The notes under the pieces: model-generated
Told to the model about the DNA's origin: nothing
What the model saw: the letters and a program-made list of their open reading frames with translations, nothing else
Database searches by the model: none
Shown here: positions 11,349 to 23,560 of the stretch, one piece after another
Layout: every line of letters begins with the position of its first letter
Numbering within the stretch: the first letter of the stretch is position 1
From: Undaria pinnatifida
Taxonomy: Eukaryota > Sar > Phaeophyceae > Laminariales > Alariaceae
Assembly: GCA_012845835.1 (NCBI GenBank)
Contig: JABAKD010000002.1
Coordinates: 4,480,001-4,544,000 of the forward strand
Direction: 5' to 3'
Length of the DNA stretch: 64,000 nucleotides
Position numbers and translations under genes: made by a program

Positions 11349-13101
11349 GACGAACGCCGCATCGACGAGGCAGGGACGGTGGCGATGAAGAAGCGCATGG
11401 TTAGAGGGGCAAAGAGGCTCCCAGAGGATATACCAACCTCAAGAGAGCCATCCTCCACCTCCGGAAAAGTGTACTATACAGCTGGCGAATAGTTTTTCAA
11501 TGGCTGAGAGTGCTTCACCAGTATGAGGAAAATTTCTCGGGGAACATTTTCCACAACGGTTTGCTGACGTTGACGGCCACACGCTAGGTCAGGGGAGCTT
11601 TGCTTTGGGGTACGAAGGTGTAACTAGCCCTCGCATCGTCGAAGAGTCTCCCCTCGCTATTGGTGCAGCCCAAGCCAGGGTTCTTGTCCCACCTTTTCCG
11701 GTTTCGCGTGTCGCATGGGTGGAGCATTTTCACTGTGACGCCCCACGCTTCGCAGATATGCCTGCAGCTCACCGAGCCAGCGTGTGTTCGAGTGGACACA
11801 TGTGCGAAATGGACACCAAGAGCACAAGGTCTGTTCGCATCATCTCCGAGATCTCTCTCACGATGCCGCCAACCACAACGTGTTCGGTGTCGGAATACCG
11901 TTCGATTATTCCGTTGTCGAAGTGCCCTCCCAGCACCAATCGGTGCAGGTCGACGAAGTGTGCAGCGGCGAAAGCCAGCGCGACGAGTTTAAGTTGACGC
12001 CAGTAACGGTCAGTTCCGGAGCAACTGCGGGAAGTAAAGCGCCAAGGACTTTGGCGCTCTGCTTCCCGCAGTTTCTTCGGCACTGACCGCTGCTGGCTTC
12101 AGTTGAAGCTCGTCAAGCTGTCTTTCGCCGCTGCACACTTCGCGGACCTCCACCGATTTGTGCTGCGCGGGCATTTCGATAACAAGATAACTGCACGGTA
12201 ATCCGGTACCGACCACGTTGTCGTTGGCATCATCGCGGCAGAGATATGAGAGATGATACGAACTGGCTTCGTACACTTGGCGTCTATTTTGCACCTGTGC
12301 CCATTCGGAACACACGCTGGCTCGGTGGCTGCAGGCCCATCTGCGAAGCGCGGGGCGTCACAGTGAGAATGCTCCACCATTGCGACACGCAAAACCGGAA
12401 AAGGCGAGACAGGAACCCTGGCTTGGGCAGAACCACCAGCAAGGAGAGACTCGTCAACGACGCGCGGGCTAGCCACACCTTCGTGCCGCAGACCAAAGCG
12501 CCACAGACCTGGCGCGTGCCCGACAAGGTTGGTCAGGATTGTGAAACCGTTCGCCAATATATTTCGGTCGTGCCGGTGAAGCGATCCCAGCCGTCGATAA
12601 ACGCCGCTCGAGCCGTATTGTACGCTCTTCCGGGGGTGGATGATTACTCACTTGGAGTTGGCTTATCACCTGTGCATCGGTTCGCCGCGGTAGTCAACAC
12701 TCATGGTACATACGAACCTTTTCCGATGTACAGATGCTCCATCGTTGTACACACCCTGTGGCGTCCATGACGAGCAGAAGTACACGGACGAGTTACGCCA
12801 GTGGACTGAGAGAAATGCTGGCGGAGCTGAGTCGTGCGCTTTGGGCGTGGTGGTAGGGGTTGGCGCGGGCGGTGTTGTTGCCACCCGCGCAGACAAAGGA
12901 ATATCGGTTGGCCTGGGTGAGGATGGGGTAGGAGAGTCGGCGACGAAGGAGGGCAAGGCTGTGTCGCCATCGGCAGCTGGTGCTGGCGATACTACGGCGG
13001 CCGCTGACGAGATGGTGGCTGATGATACGACGGCGGCCGCTGATGCGACCGTTGCTGCGACGGTGGCTGTCGCTCTTGCTGCAGTTTCCTCGTTTTCGCA
13101 G
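11349..13101. pseudogene. OTU unit A3 (1753 bp)
   Basis: The first unit after the short ones to carry the full 36-bp segment in its Ala-rich part. It marks the switch between the 1717- and 1753-bp types. The minus arm includes ERYSDTEHVVV and the centre is the short palindrome. Same inactivating stops in the plus arm. Confidence 0.85.
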
Positions 13102-14854
13102 GACGAACGCCGCATCGACAAGGCAGGGACGGTGGCGATGAAGAAGTGCATAGTTAGAGGGGCAAAGAAGCTCCCAGAGGATATACCAACCTCAAGAGAG
13201 CCATCCTCCCCCTTCGGAAGAGCGTCCACTACAGCTGGCGACTAGTTTCTCAATGGCTGGGAGTGCTTCACCAGCATTAGGAAAATTTCTCGGGGAACAT
13301 TTTTCACAACGTTCCGCTGACGTTGACGGCCACACGCTAGATCGGGGGAGCTTTGCTTTGGGGTACGAAGGTGTAACTAGCCCTCGCATCGTCGAAGAGT
13401 CTCCCCTCGCTATTGGTGCAGCCCAAGCCAGGGTTCTTGTCCCACCTTTTCCGGTTTCGCGTGTCGCATGGGTGGAGCATTTTCACTGTGACGCCCCACG
13501 CTTCGCAGATATGCCTGCAGCTCACCGAGCCAGCGTGTGTTCGAGTGGACACATGTGCGAAATGGACGCCAAGAGCACAAGGTCTGTTCGCATCATCTCC
13601 GAGATCTCTCTCACGATGCCGCCAACCACAACGTGTTCGGTGTCGGAATACCGTGCGATTATTCCGTTGTCGAAGTGCCCTCCCAGCACCAATCGGTGCA
13701 GGTCGACGAAGTGTGCAGCGGCGAAAGCCAGCGCGACGAGTTTAAGTTGACGCCAGTAACGGTCAGTTCCGGAGCAACTGCGGGAAGTAAAGCGCCAAGG
13801 ACTTTGGCGCTCTGCTTCCCGCAGTTTCTTCGGCACTGACCGCTGCTGGCTTCAGTTGAAGCTCGTCAAGCTGTCTTTCGCCGCTGCACACTTCGCGGAC
13901 CTCCACCGATTTGTGCTGCGCGGGCATTTCGATAACAAAATAACTGCACGGTAATCCGGTACCGACCACGTTGTCGTTGGCATCATCGCGGCAGAGATAT
14001 GAGAGATGATACGAACTGGCTTCGTACACTTGGCGTCTATTTTGCACCTGTGTCCATTCGGAACACACGCTGGCTCGGTGGCTGCAGGCGCATCTGCGAA
14101 GCGCGGGGCGTCACAGTGAGAATGCTCCACCATTGCGACACGCAAAACCGGAAAAGGCGAGACAGGAACCCTGGCTTGGGCAGCACCACCAGCAAGGAGA
14201 GACTCGTCAACGACGCGCGGGCTAGCCACACCTTCGTGCCGCAGACCAAAGCGCCACAGACCTGGCGCGTGCACGACAAGGTTGGTCAGGATTGTGAAAC
14301 CGTTCGCCAATATATTTCGGTCGTGCCGGTGAAGCGATCCCAGCCGTCGATAAACGCCGCTCGAGCCGTATTGTACGCTCTTCCGGGGGTGGATGATTAC
14401 TCACTTGGAGTTGGCTTATCACCTGTGCATCGGTTCGCCGCGGTAGTCAACACTCATGGTACATACGAACCTTTTCCGATGTACAGATGCTCCATCGTTG
14501 TACACACCCTGTGGCGTCCATGACGAGCAGAAGTACACGGACGAGTTACGCCAGTGGACTGAGAGAAATGCTGGCGGAGCTGAGTCGTGCGCTTTGGGCG
14601 TGGTGGTAGGGGTTGGCGCGGGCGGTGTTGTTGCCACCCGCGCAGACAAAGGAATATCGGTTGGCCTGGGTGAGGATGGGGTAGGAGAGTCGGCGACGAA
14701 GGAGGGCAAGGCTGTGTCGCCATCGGCAGCTGGTGCTGGCGATACTACGGCGGCCGCTGACGAGATGGTGGCTGATGATACGACGGCGGCCGCTGATGCG
14801 ACCGTTGCTGCGACGGTGGCTGTCGCTCTTGCTGCAGTTTCCTCGTTTTCGCAG
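13102..14854. pseudogene. OTU unit A4 (1753 bp), reference unit
   Basis: Used as the reference. Exon start DERRIDKAGTVAMKKC is at 13102-13150. The minus OTU arm spans about 13171-13800 and breaks off at GISSG, just before the catalytic His region. An 81-nt imperfect palindrome (13761-13841) is the centre. The plus arm begins after it and has stops TAA at 13952-13954 and TGA at 14000-14002. The plus-arm equivalent of NHFDAI reads HRFAAV, so the His is lost. A 2-nt deletion at the ATGTACAGATGCTCC site shifts the frame into the Ala-rich part, which ends by fusing to the next exon start. Confidence 0.88.
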
Positions 14855-16607
14855 GACGAACGCCGCATCGACAAGGCAGGGACGGTGGCGATGAAGAAGT
14901 GCATGGTTAGAGGGGCAAAGAAGCTCCCAGAGGATATACCAACCTCAAGAGAGCCATCCTCCCCCTTCGGAAGAGCGTCCACTACAGCTGGCGACTAGTT
15001 TCTCAATGGCTGGGAGTGCTTCACCAGCATTAGGAAAATTTCTCGGGGAACATTTTTCACAACGTTCCGCTGACGTTGACGGCCACACGCTAGATCGGGG
15101 GAGCTTTGCTTTGGGGTACGAAGGTGTAACTAGCCCTCGCATCGTCGAAGAGTCTCCCCTCGCTATTGGTGCAGCCCAAGCCAGGGTTCTTGTCCCACCT
15201 TTTCCGGTTTCGCGTGTCGCATGGGTGGAGCATTTTCACTGTGACGCCCCACGCTTCGCAGATATGCCTGCAGCTCACCGAGCCAGCGTGTGTTCGAGTG
15301 GACACATGTGCGAAATGGACGCCAAGAGCACAAGGTCTGTTCGCATCATCTCCGAGATCTCTCTCACGATGCCGCCAACCACAACGTGTTCGGTGTCGGA
15401 ATACCGTGCGATTATTCCGTTGTCGAAGTGCCCTTCCAGCACCAATCGGTGCAGGTCGACGAAGTGTGCAGCGGCGAAAGCCAGCGCGACGAGTTTAAGT
15501 TGACGCCAGTAACGGTCAGTTCCGGAGCAACTGCGGGAAGTAAAGCGCCAAGGACTTTGGCGCTCTGCTTCCCGCAGTTTCTTCGGCACTGACCGCTGCT
15601 GGCTTCAGTTGAAGCTCGTCAAGCTGTCTTTCGCCGCTGCACACTTCGCGGACCTCCACCGATTTGTGCTGCGCGGGCATTTCGATAACAAAATAACTGC
15701 ACGGTAATCCGGTACCGACCACGTTGTCGTTGGCATCATCGCGGCAGAGATATGAGAGATGATACGAACTGGCTTCGTACACTTGGCGTCTATTTTGCAC
15801 CTGTGTCCATTCGGAACACACGCTGGCTCGGTGGCTGCAGGCGCGTCTGCGAAGCGCGGGGCGTCACAGTGAGAATGCTCCACCATTGCGACACGCAAAA
15901 CCGGAAAAGGCGAGACAGGAACCCTGGCTTGGGCAGCACCACCAGCAAGGAGAGACTCGTCAACGACGCGCGGGCTAGCCACACCTTCGTGCCGCAGACC
16001 AAAGCGCCACAGACCTGGCGCGTGCACGACAAGGTTGGTCAGGATTGTGAAACCGTTCGCCAATATATTTCGGTCGTGCCGGTGAAGCGATCCCAGCCGT
16101 CGATAAACGCCGCTCGAGCCGTATTGTACGCTCTTCCGGGGGTGGATGATTACTCACTTGGGGTTGGCTTATCACCTGTGCATCGGTTCGCCGCGGTAGT
16201 CAACACTCATGGTACATACGAACCTTTTCCGATGTACAGATGCTCCATCGTTGTACACACCCTGTGGCGTCCATGACGAGCAGAAGTACACGGACGAGTT
16301 ACGCCAGTGGACTGAGAGAAATGCTGGCGGAGCTGAGTCGTGCGCTTTGGGCGTGGTGGTAGGGGTTGGCGCGGGCGGTGTTGTTGCCACCCACGCAGAC
16401 AAAGGAATATCGGTTGGCCTGGGTGAGGATGGGGTAGGAGAGTCGGCGACGAAGGAGGGCAAGGCTGTGTCGCCATCGGCAGCTGGTGCTGGCGATGCTA
16501 CGGCGGCCGCTGACGAGATGGTGGCTGATGATACGACGGCGGCCGCTGATGCGACCGTTGCTGCGACGGTGGCTGTCGCTCTTGCTGCAGTTTCCTCGTT
16601 TTCGCAG
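14855..16607. pseudogene. OTU unit A5 (1753 bp)
   Basis: Same layout and lesions as A4, with a handful of substitutions (for example GEF replacing GGH-type codons near the minus-arm LVLEGHFDN). Exact 1753-bp spacing to both neighbours. Confidence 0.85.
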
Positions 16608-18360
16608 GACGAACGCCGCATCGACAAGGAAGGGACGGTGGCGATGAAAAAGTGCATGGGTAGAGGGGCAAAGAAGCTCCCAGAGGATATACCAACCTCA
16701 AGAGAGCCATCCTCCCCCTTCGGACGAGCGCCCACTACAGCTGGCGACTAGTTTCTCAATGGCTGGGAGTGCTTCACCAGCATTAGGAAAATTTCTCGGG
16801 GAACATTTTTCACAACGTTTCGCTGACGTTGACGGCCACACGCTAGATCGGGGGAGCTTTGCTTTGGGGTACGAAGGTGTAACTAGCCCTCGCATCGTCG
16901 AAGAGTCTCCCCTCGCTATTGGTGCAGCCCAAGCCAGGGTTCTTGTCCCACCTTTTCCGGTTTCGCGTGTCGCATGGGTGGAGCTTTTTCACTGTGACGC
17001 CCCACGCTTCGCAGATATGCCTGCAGCTCACCGAGCCAGCGTGTGTTCGAGTGGACACATGTGCGAAATGGACGCCAAGAGCACAAGGTCTGTTCGCATC
17101 ATCTCCGAGATCTCTCTCACGATGCCGCCAACCACAACGTGTTCGGTGTCGGAATACCGTGCGATTATTCCGTTGTCGAAGTGCCCTTCCAGCACCAATC
17201 GGTGCAGGTCGACGAAGTGTGCAGCGGCAAGAGCCAGCGCGACGAGTTTAAGTTGAAGCCAGTAACGGTCAGTTCCGGAGCAACTGCGGGAAGTAAAGCG
17301 CCAAGGACTTTGGCGCTCTGCTTCCCGCAGTTTCTTCGGCACTGACCGCTGCTGGCTTCAGTTGAAGCTCGTCAAGCTGTCTTTCGCCGCTGCACACTTC
17401 GCGGACCTCCACCGATTTGTGCTGCGCGGGCATTTCGATAACAAAATAACTGCACGGTAATCCGGTACCGACCACGTTGTCGTTGGCATCATCGCGGCAG
17501 AGATATGAGAGATGATACGAACTGGCTTCGTACACTTGGCGTCTATTTTGCACCTGTGTCCATTCGGAACACACGCTGGCTCGGTGGCTGCAGGCGCATC
17601 CGCGAAGCGCGGGGCGTCACAGTGAGAATGCTCCACCATTGCGACACGCAAAACCGGAAAAGGCGAGACAGGAACCTTGGCTTGGGCAGCACCACCAGCA
17701 AGGAGAGACTCGTCAACGACGCGCGGGCTAGCCACACCTTCGTGCCGCAGACCAAAGCGCCACAGACCTGGCGCGTGCCCGACAAGGTTGGTCAGGATTG
17801 TGAAACCGTTCGCCAATATATTTCGGTCGTGCCGGTGAAGCGATCCCAGCCGTCGATAAACGCCGCTCGAGCCGTATTGTACGCTCTTCCGGGGGTGGAT
17901 GATTACTCACTTGGGGTTGGCTTATCACCTGTGCATCGGTTCGCCGCGGTAGTCAACACTCATGGTACATACGAACCTTTTCCGATGTACAGATGCTCCA
18001 TCGTTGTACACACCCTGTGGCGTCCATGACGAGCAGAAGTACACGGACGAGTTACGCCAGTGGACTGAGAGAAATGCTGGCGGAGCTGAGTCGTGCGCTT
18101 TGGGCGTGGTGGTAGGGGTTGGCGCGGGCGGTGTTGTTGCCACCCACGCAGACAAAGGAATATCGGTTGGCCTGGGTGAGGATGGGGTAGGAGAGTCGGC
18201 GACGAAGGAGGGCAAGGCTGTGTCGCCATCGGCAGCTGGTGCTGGCGATACTACGGCGGCCGCTGACGAGATGGTGGCTGATGATACGACGGCGGCCGCT
18301 GATGCGACCGTTGCTGCGACGGTGGCTGTCGCTCTTGCTGCAGTTTCCTCGTTTTCGCAG
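16608..18360. pseudogene. OTU unit A6 (1753 bp)
   Basis: Same layout. The exon start reads DERRIDKEGTVAMKKCMG. Shares private changes with A7 and A8, such as RNLGLGSTT in the plus arm, which places these three in one recent duplication group. Confidence 0.85.
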
Positions 18361-20113
18361 GACGAACGCCGCATCGACAAGGAAGGGACGGTGGCGATGA
18401 AAAAGTGCATGGGTAGAGGGGCAAAGAAGCTCCCAGAGGATATACCAACCTCAAGAGAGCCATCCTCCCCCTTCGGAAGAGCGTGCACCACAGCTGGCGA
18501 ATAGTTTCTCAGTGGCTGGGAGTGCTTCATCAGCATTAGGAAAATTTCTCGGGGAACATTTTTCACAACGTTTCGCTGACGTTGACGGCCACACGCCAGG
18601 TCTGGGGAGCTTTGCTTTGGGGTACGAAGGTGTAACTAGCCCTCGCACCGTCGAAGAGTCTCCCCTCGCTATTGGTGCAGCCCAAGCCAGGGTTCTTGTC
18701 CCACCTTTTCCGGTTTCGCGTGTCGCATGGGTGGAACATTTTCACTGTGACGCCCCACGCTTCGCAGATATGCCTGCAGCTCACCGAGCCAGCGTGTGTT
18801 CGAGTGGACACATGTGCGAAATGGACGCCAAGAGCACAAGGTCTGTTCGCATCATCTCCGAGATCTCTCTCACGATGCCGCCAACCACAACGTGTTCGGT
18901 GTCGGAATACCGTGCGATTATTCCGTTGTCGAAGTGCCCTCCCAGCACCAATCGGTGCAGGTCGACGAAGTGTGCAGCGGCGAAAGCCAGCGCGACGAGT
19001 TTAAGTTGAAGCCAGTAACGGTCAGTTCCGGAGCAACTGCGGGAAGTAAAGCGCCAAGGACTTTGGCGCTCTGCTTCCCGCAGTTTCTTCGGCACTGACC
19101 GCTGCTGGCTTCAGTTGAAGCTCGTCAAGCTGTCTTTCGCCGCTGCACACTTCGCGGACCTCCACCGATTTGTGCTGCGCGGGCATTTCGATAACAAAAT
19201 AACTGCACGGTAATCCGGTACCGACCACGTTGTCGTTGGCATCATCGCGGCAGAGATATGAGAGATGATACGAACTGGCTTCGTACACTTGGCGTCTATT
19301 TTGCACCTGTGTCCATTTGGAACACACGCTGGCTCGGTGGCTGCAGGCGCATCTGCGAAGCGCGGGGCGTCACAGTGAGAATGCTCCACCATTGCGACAC
19401 GCAAAACCGGAAAAGGCGAGACAGGAACCTTGGCTTGGGCAGCACCACCAGCAAGGAGAGACTCGTCAACGACGCGCGGGCTAGCCACACCTTCGTGCCG
19501 CAGACCAAAGCGCCACAGACCTGGCGCGTGCCCGACAAGGTTGGTCAGGATTGTGAAACCGTTCGCCAATATATTTCGGTCGTGCCGGTGAAGCGATCCC
19601 AGCCGTCGATAAACGCCGCTCGAGCCGTATTGTACGCTCTTCCGGGGGTGGATGATTACTCACTTGGGGTTGGCTTATCACCTGTGCATCGGTTCGCCGC
19701 GGTAGTCAACACTCATGGTACATACGAACCTTTTCCGATGTACAGATGCTCCATCGTTGTACACACCCTGTGGCGTCCATGACGAGCAGAAGTACACGGA
19801 CGAGTTACGCCAGTGGACTGAGAGAAATGCTGGCGGAGCTGAGTCGTGCGCTTTGGGCGTGGTGGTAGGGGTTGGCGCGGGCGGTGTTGTTGCCACCCAC
19901 GCAGACAAAGGAATATCGGTTGGCCTGGGTGAGGATGGGGTAGGAGAGTCGGCGACGAAGGAGGGCAAGGCTGTGTCGCCATCGGCAGCTGGTGCTGGCG
20001 ATACTACGGCGGCCGCTGACGAGATGGTGGCTGATGATACGACGGCGGCCGCTGATGCGACCGTTGCTGCGACGGTGGCTGTCGCTCTTGCTGCAGTTTC
20101 CTCGTTTTCGCAG
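18361..20113. pseudogene. OTU unit A7 (1753 bp)
   Basis: Practically identical to A8. Several derived open frames are residue-for-residue the same at a 1753-bp offset. Recent duplication or gene conversion; an assembly collapse or expansion could also alter the copy number here. Confidence 0.85.
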
Positions 20114-21868
20114 GACGAACGCCGCATCGACAAGGAAGGGACGGTGGCGATGAAAAAGTGCATGGGTAGAGGGGCAAAGAAGCTCCCAGAGGATATACCA
20201 ACCTCAAGAGAGCCATCCTCCCCCTTCGGAAGAGCGTGCACCACAGCTGGCGAATAGTTTCTCAGTGGCTGGGAGTGCTTCATCAGCATTAGGAAAATTT
20301 CTCGGGGAACATTTTTCACAACGTTTCGCTGACGTTGACGGCCACACGCCAGGTCTGGGGAGCTTTGCTTTGGGGTACGAAGGTGTAACTAGCCCTCGCA
20401 CCGTCGAAGAGTCTCCCCTCGCTATTGGTGCAGCCCAAGCCAGGGTTCTTGTCCCACCTTTTCCGGTTTCGCGTGTCGCATGGGTGGAACATTTTCACTG
20501 TGACGCCCCACGCTTCGCAGATATGCCTGCAGCTCACCGAGCCAGCGTGTGTTCGAGTGGACACATGTGCGAAATGGACGCCAAGAGCACAAGGTCTGTT
20601 CGCATCATCTCCGAGATCTCTCTCACGATGCCGCCAACCACAACGTGTTCGGTGTCGGAATACCGTGCGATTATTCCGTTGTCGAAGTGCCCTCCCAGCA
20701 CCAATCGGTGCAGGTCGACGAAGTGTGCAGCGGCGAAAGCCAGCGCGACGAGTTTAAGTTGAAGCCAGTAACGGTCAGTTCCGGAGCAACTGCGGGAAGT
20801 AAAGCGCCAAGGACTTTGGCGCTCTGCTTCCCGCAGTTTCTTCGGCACTGACCGCTGCTGGCTTCAGTTGAAGCTCGTCAAGCTGTCTTTCGCCGCTGCA
20901 CACTTCGCGGACCTCCACCGATTTGTGCTGCGCGGGCATTTCGATAACAAAATAACTGCACGGTAATCCGGTACCGACCACGTTGTCGTTGGCATCATCG
21001 CGGCAGAGATATGAGAGATGATACGAACTGGCTTCGTACACTTGGCGTCTATTTTGCACCTGTGTCCATTTGGAACACACGCTGGCTCGGTGGCTGCAGG
21101 CGCATCTGCGAAGCGCGGGGCGTCACAGTGAGAATGCTCCACCATTGCGACACGCAAAACCGGAAAAGGCGAGACAGGAACCTTGGCTTGGGCAGCACCA
21201 CCAGCAAGGAGAGATTCGTCAACGACGCGCGGGCTAGCCACACCTTCGTGCCGCAGACCAAAGCGCCACAGACCTGGCGCGTGCCGGACAAGGTTGGTCA
21301 GGATTGTGAAACCGTTCGCCAATATATTTCGGTCGTGCCGGTGAAGCGATCCCAGCCGTCGATAAACGCCGCTCGAGCCGTATTGTACGCTCTTCCGGGG
21401 GTGGATGATTACTCACTTGGAGTTGGCTTATCACCTGTGCATCGGTTCGCCGCGGTAGTCAACACTCATGGTACATACGAACCTTTTCCGATGTATAGAT
21501 GAGCTCCATCGTTGTACACACCCTGTGGCGTCCAAGACGAGCAGAAGTACACGGACGAGTTACGCCAGTGGACTGAGAGAAATGCTGGCGGAGCTGAGTC
21601 GTGCGCTTTGGGCGTGGTGGTAGGGGTTGGCGCGGGCGGTGTTGTTGCCACCCACGCAGACAAAGGAATATCGGTTGACCTGGGTGAGGATGGGGTAGGA
21701 GAGTCGGCGACGAAGGAGGGGAAGGCTGTGCCGCCATCGGCAGCTGGTGCTGGCGATACTACGGCGGCCGCTGACGAGATGGTGGCTGATGATACGACGG
21801 CGGCCGCTGATGCGACCGTTGCTGCGACGGTGGCTGTCGCTCTTGCTGCAGTTTCCTCGTTTTTGCAG
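20114..21868. pseudogene. OTU unit A8 (about 1755 bp)
   Basis: As A7, but the two bases missing at the ATGTACAGATG site in other units are restored (AGATGAGCTCC near 21.5 kb). This removes the frameshift but creates a TGA. Confidence 0.85.
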
Positions 21869-23560
21869 GACGAACGCCGCATCGACGAGGCAGGTACGGT
21901 GGCGATGAAGAAGTGCATGATTAGAAGAGCAACGAGGCTCCCAGAGGATACACCAACCTCAAGAGAGTCATCTTCCACCTTCGGAAGAGCGTCCAATTCA
22001 GCTGGCGACTAGTTTCTCAATGGCTGGGTTTGCTTCACCAGCATGACGAAAATGTCTTGACGAACATTTTTCACCACGGTTTGCTGACGTTGCCAGCCAC
22101 ACGCCAGGTCTGGGGAGCTTTGCTTTGGGGTACGAAGGTGTAACTAGCCCTCGCATCGTCGAAGAGTCTCCCCTCGCTATTGGTGCAGCCCAAGCCAGGG
22201 TTCTTATCCCACCTTTTCCGGTTTTGTATGTCGCATGGGCGGAGCATTTTCACTGTGACGCCCCACGCTTCGCAGATATGCCTGCAGCTCACCGAGCCAG
22301 CGTGTGTTCGAGTGGACACATGTGCGAAATGGACACCAAGAGCACAAGGTCTGTTCGCATCATCTCCGAGATCTCTCTCACGATGCCGCCAACCACAACG
22401 TGTTCGGTGTCGGAATACCGCGCAATTATTCTGTTGTCGAAGTGCCCTCCCAGCACCAATCGGTGCAGGTCGAAGAAGTGTGCAGCGGCGAAAGCCAGCG
22501 CGACGAGTTTGAGTTGAAGCCAGTAACGGTCAGTTCCGGAGCAGCTGCGGGAAGTAAAGCGCCAAGGACTTTGGCGCTCTGCTTCCCGCAGTTTCTTCGG
22601 CACTGACCGCTGCTGGCTTCAGTTGAAGCTCGTCAAGCTGTCGTTCGCCGCTGCACACTTCGCGGACCTCCACCGATTTGTGCTGCGCTGGCATTTCGAT
22701 AACAAAATAACTGCACGGTAATCCGGTACCGACCACGTTGTCGTTGGCATCATCGCGGTAGAGATATGAGAGATGATACGAACTGGCTTCGTACACTTGG
22801 CGTCTATTTTGCACCTGCGTCCATTCGGAACACACGCTGGCTCGGTGGCTGCAGGCGCATCCGCGAAGCGCGGGGCGTCACAGTGAGAATGCTCCACCAT
22901 TGCGACACGCAAAACCGGAAAAGGCGAGACAGGAACCCTGGCTTGGGCAGCACCACCAGCAAGGGCAGACTCGTCAACGACGCGCGGGCTAGCCACACCT
23001 TCGTGCCGCAGACCAAAGCACCACAGACCTGGCGCGTGCCCGACAAGGTTGGTCAGGATTGTGAAACCGTTCGCCAATATATTTCGGTCGTGCTGGTGAA
23101 GCGATCCCAGCCGTCGAGAAACGTTGCTCGAGCCGTATTGTACGCTCTTCCGAAGGTGCATGATGACTCAGTTAGAGTTGACTCGTCATCTGGGAATCGT
23201 TTGGCTGCGGTAGTCAACACTCATGGTACAACCGAACCTTTTCCGATGTACAGATGATCCATCGTTGTACACGCCCTGTGGCGTCCAAGACGAGCAAGAG
23301 TACACGGACGAGTTACGCCAGTGGACTGAGAAATGCTGGCGGAGCTGAGTCGTGCGCTTTGGGCGTGGAGGGAGGGGTTGGCGCGGGCGGTGTTGTTGCC
23401 ACCCACGCAGACAAAGGAATATCGGTTGGCCCGGGGGAGGATGGGGTAGGAAAAACGGCGACGAAGAAGGAGGGCAAGGCTGTGTCGCCATCGGCAGCTG
23501 GTTCTGGTGATACTACGGCGGCTGCTGACGAAACGGTGGTTGATGGTACAACGGCGGCCG
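21869..23560. pseudogene. OTU unit A9, last of array 1
   Basis: More diverged from A7/A8 than they are from each other. The minus-arm piece is at 22289-22603. The plus arm runs from about 22620 and continues into the complete Ala-rich tail with no new exon start. Confidence 0.8.
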
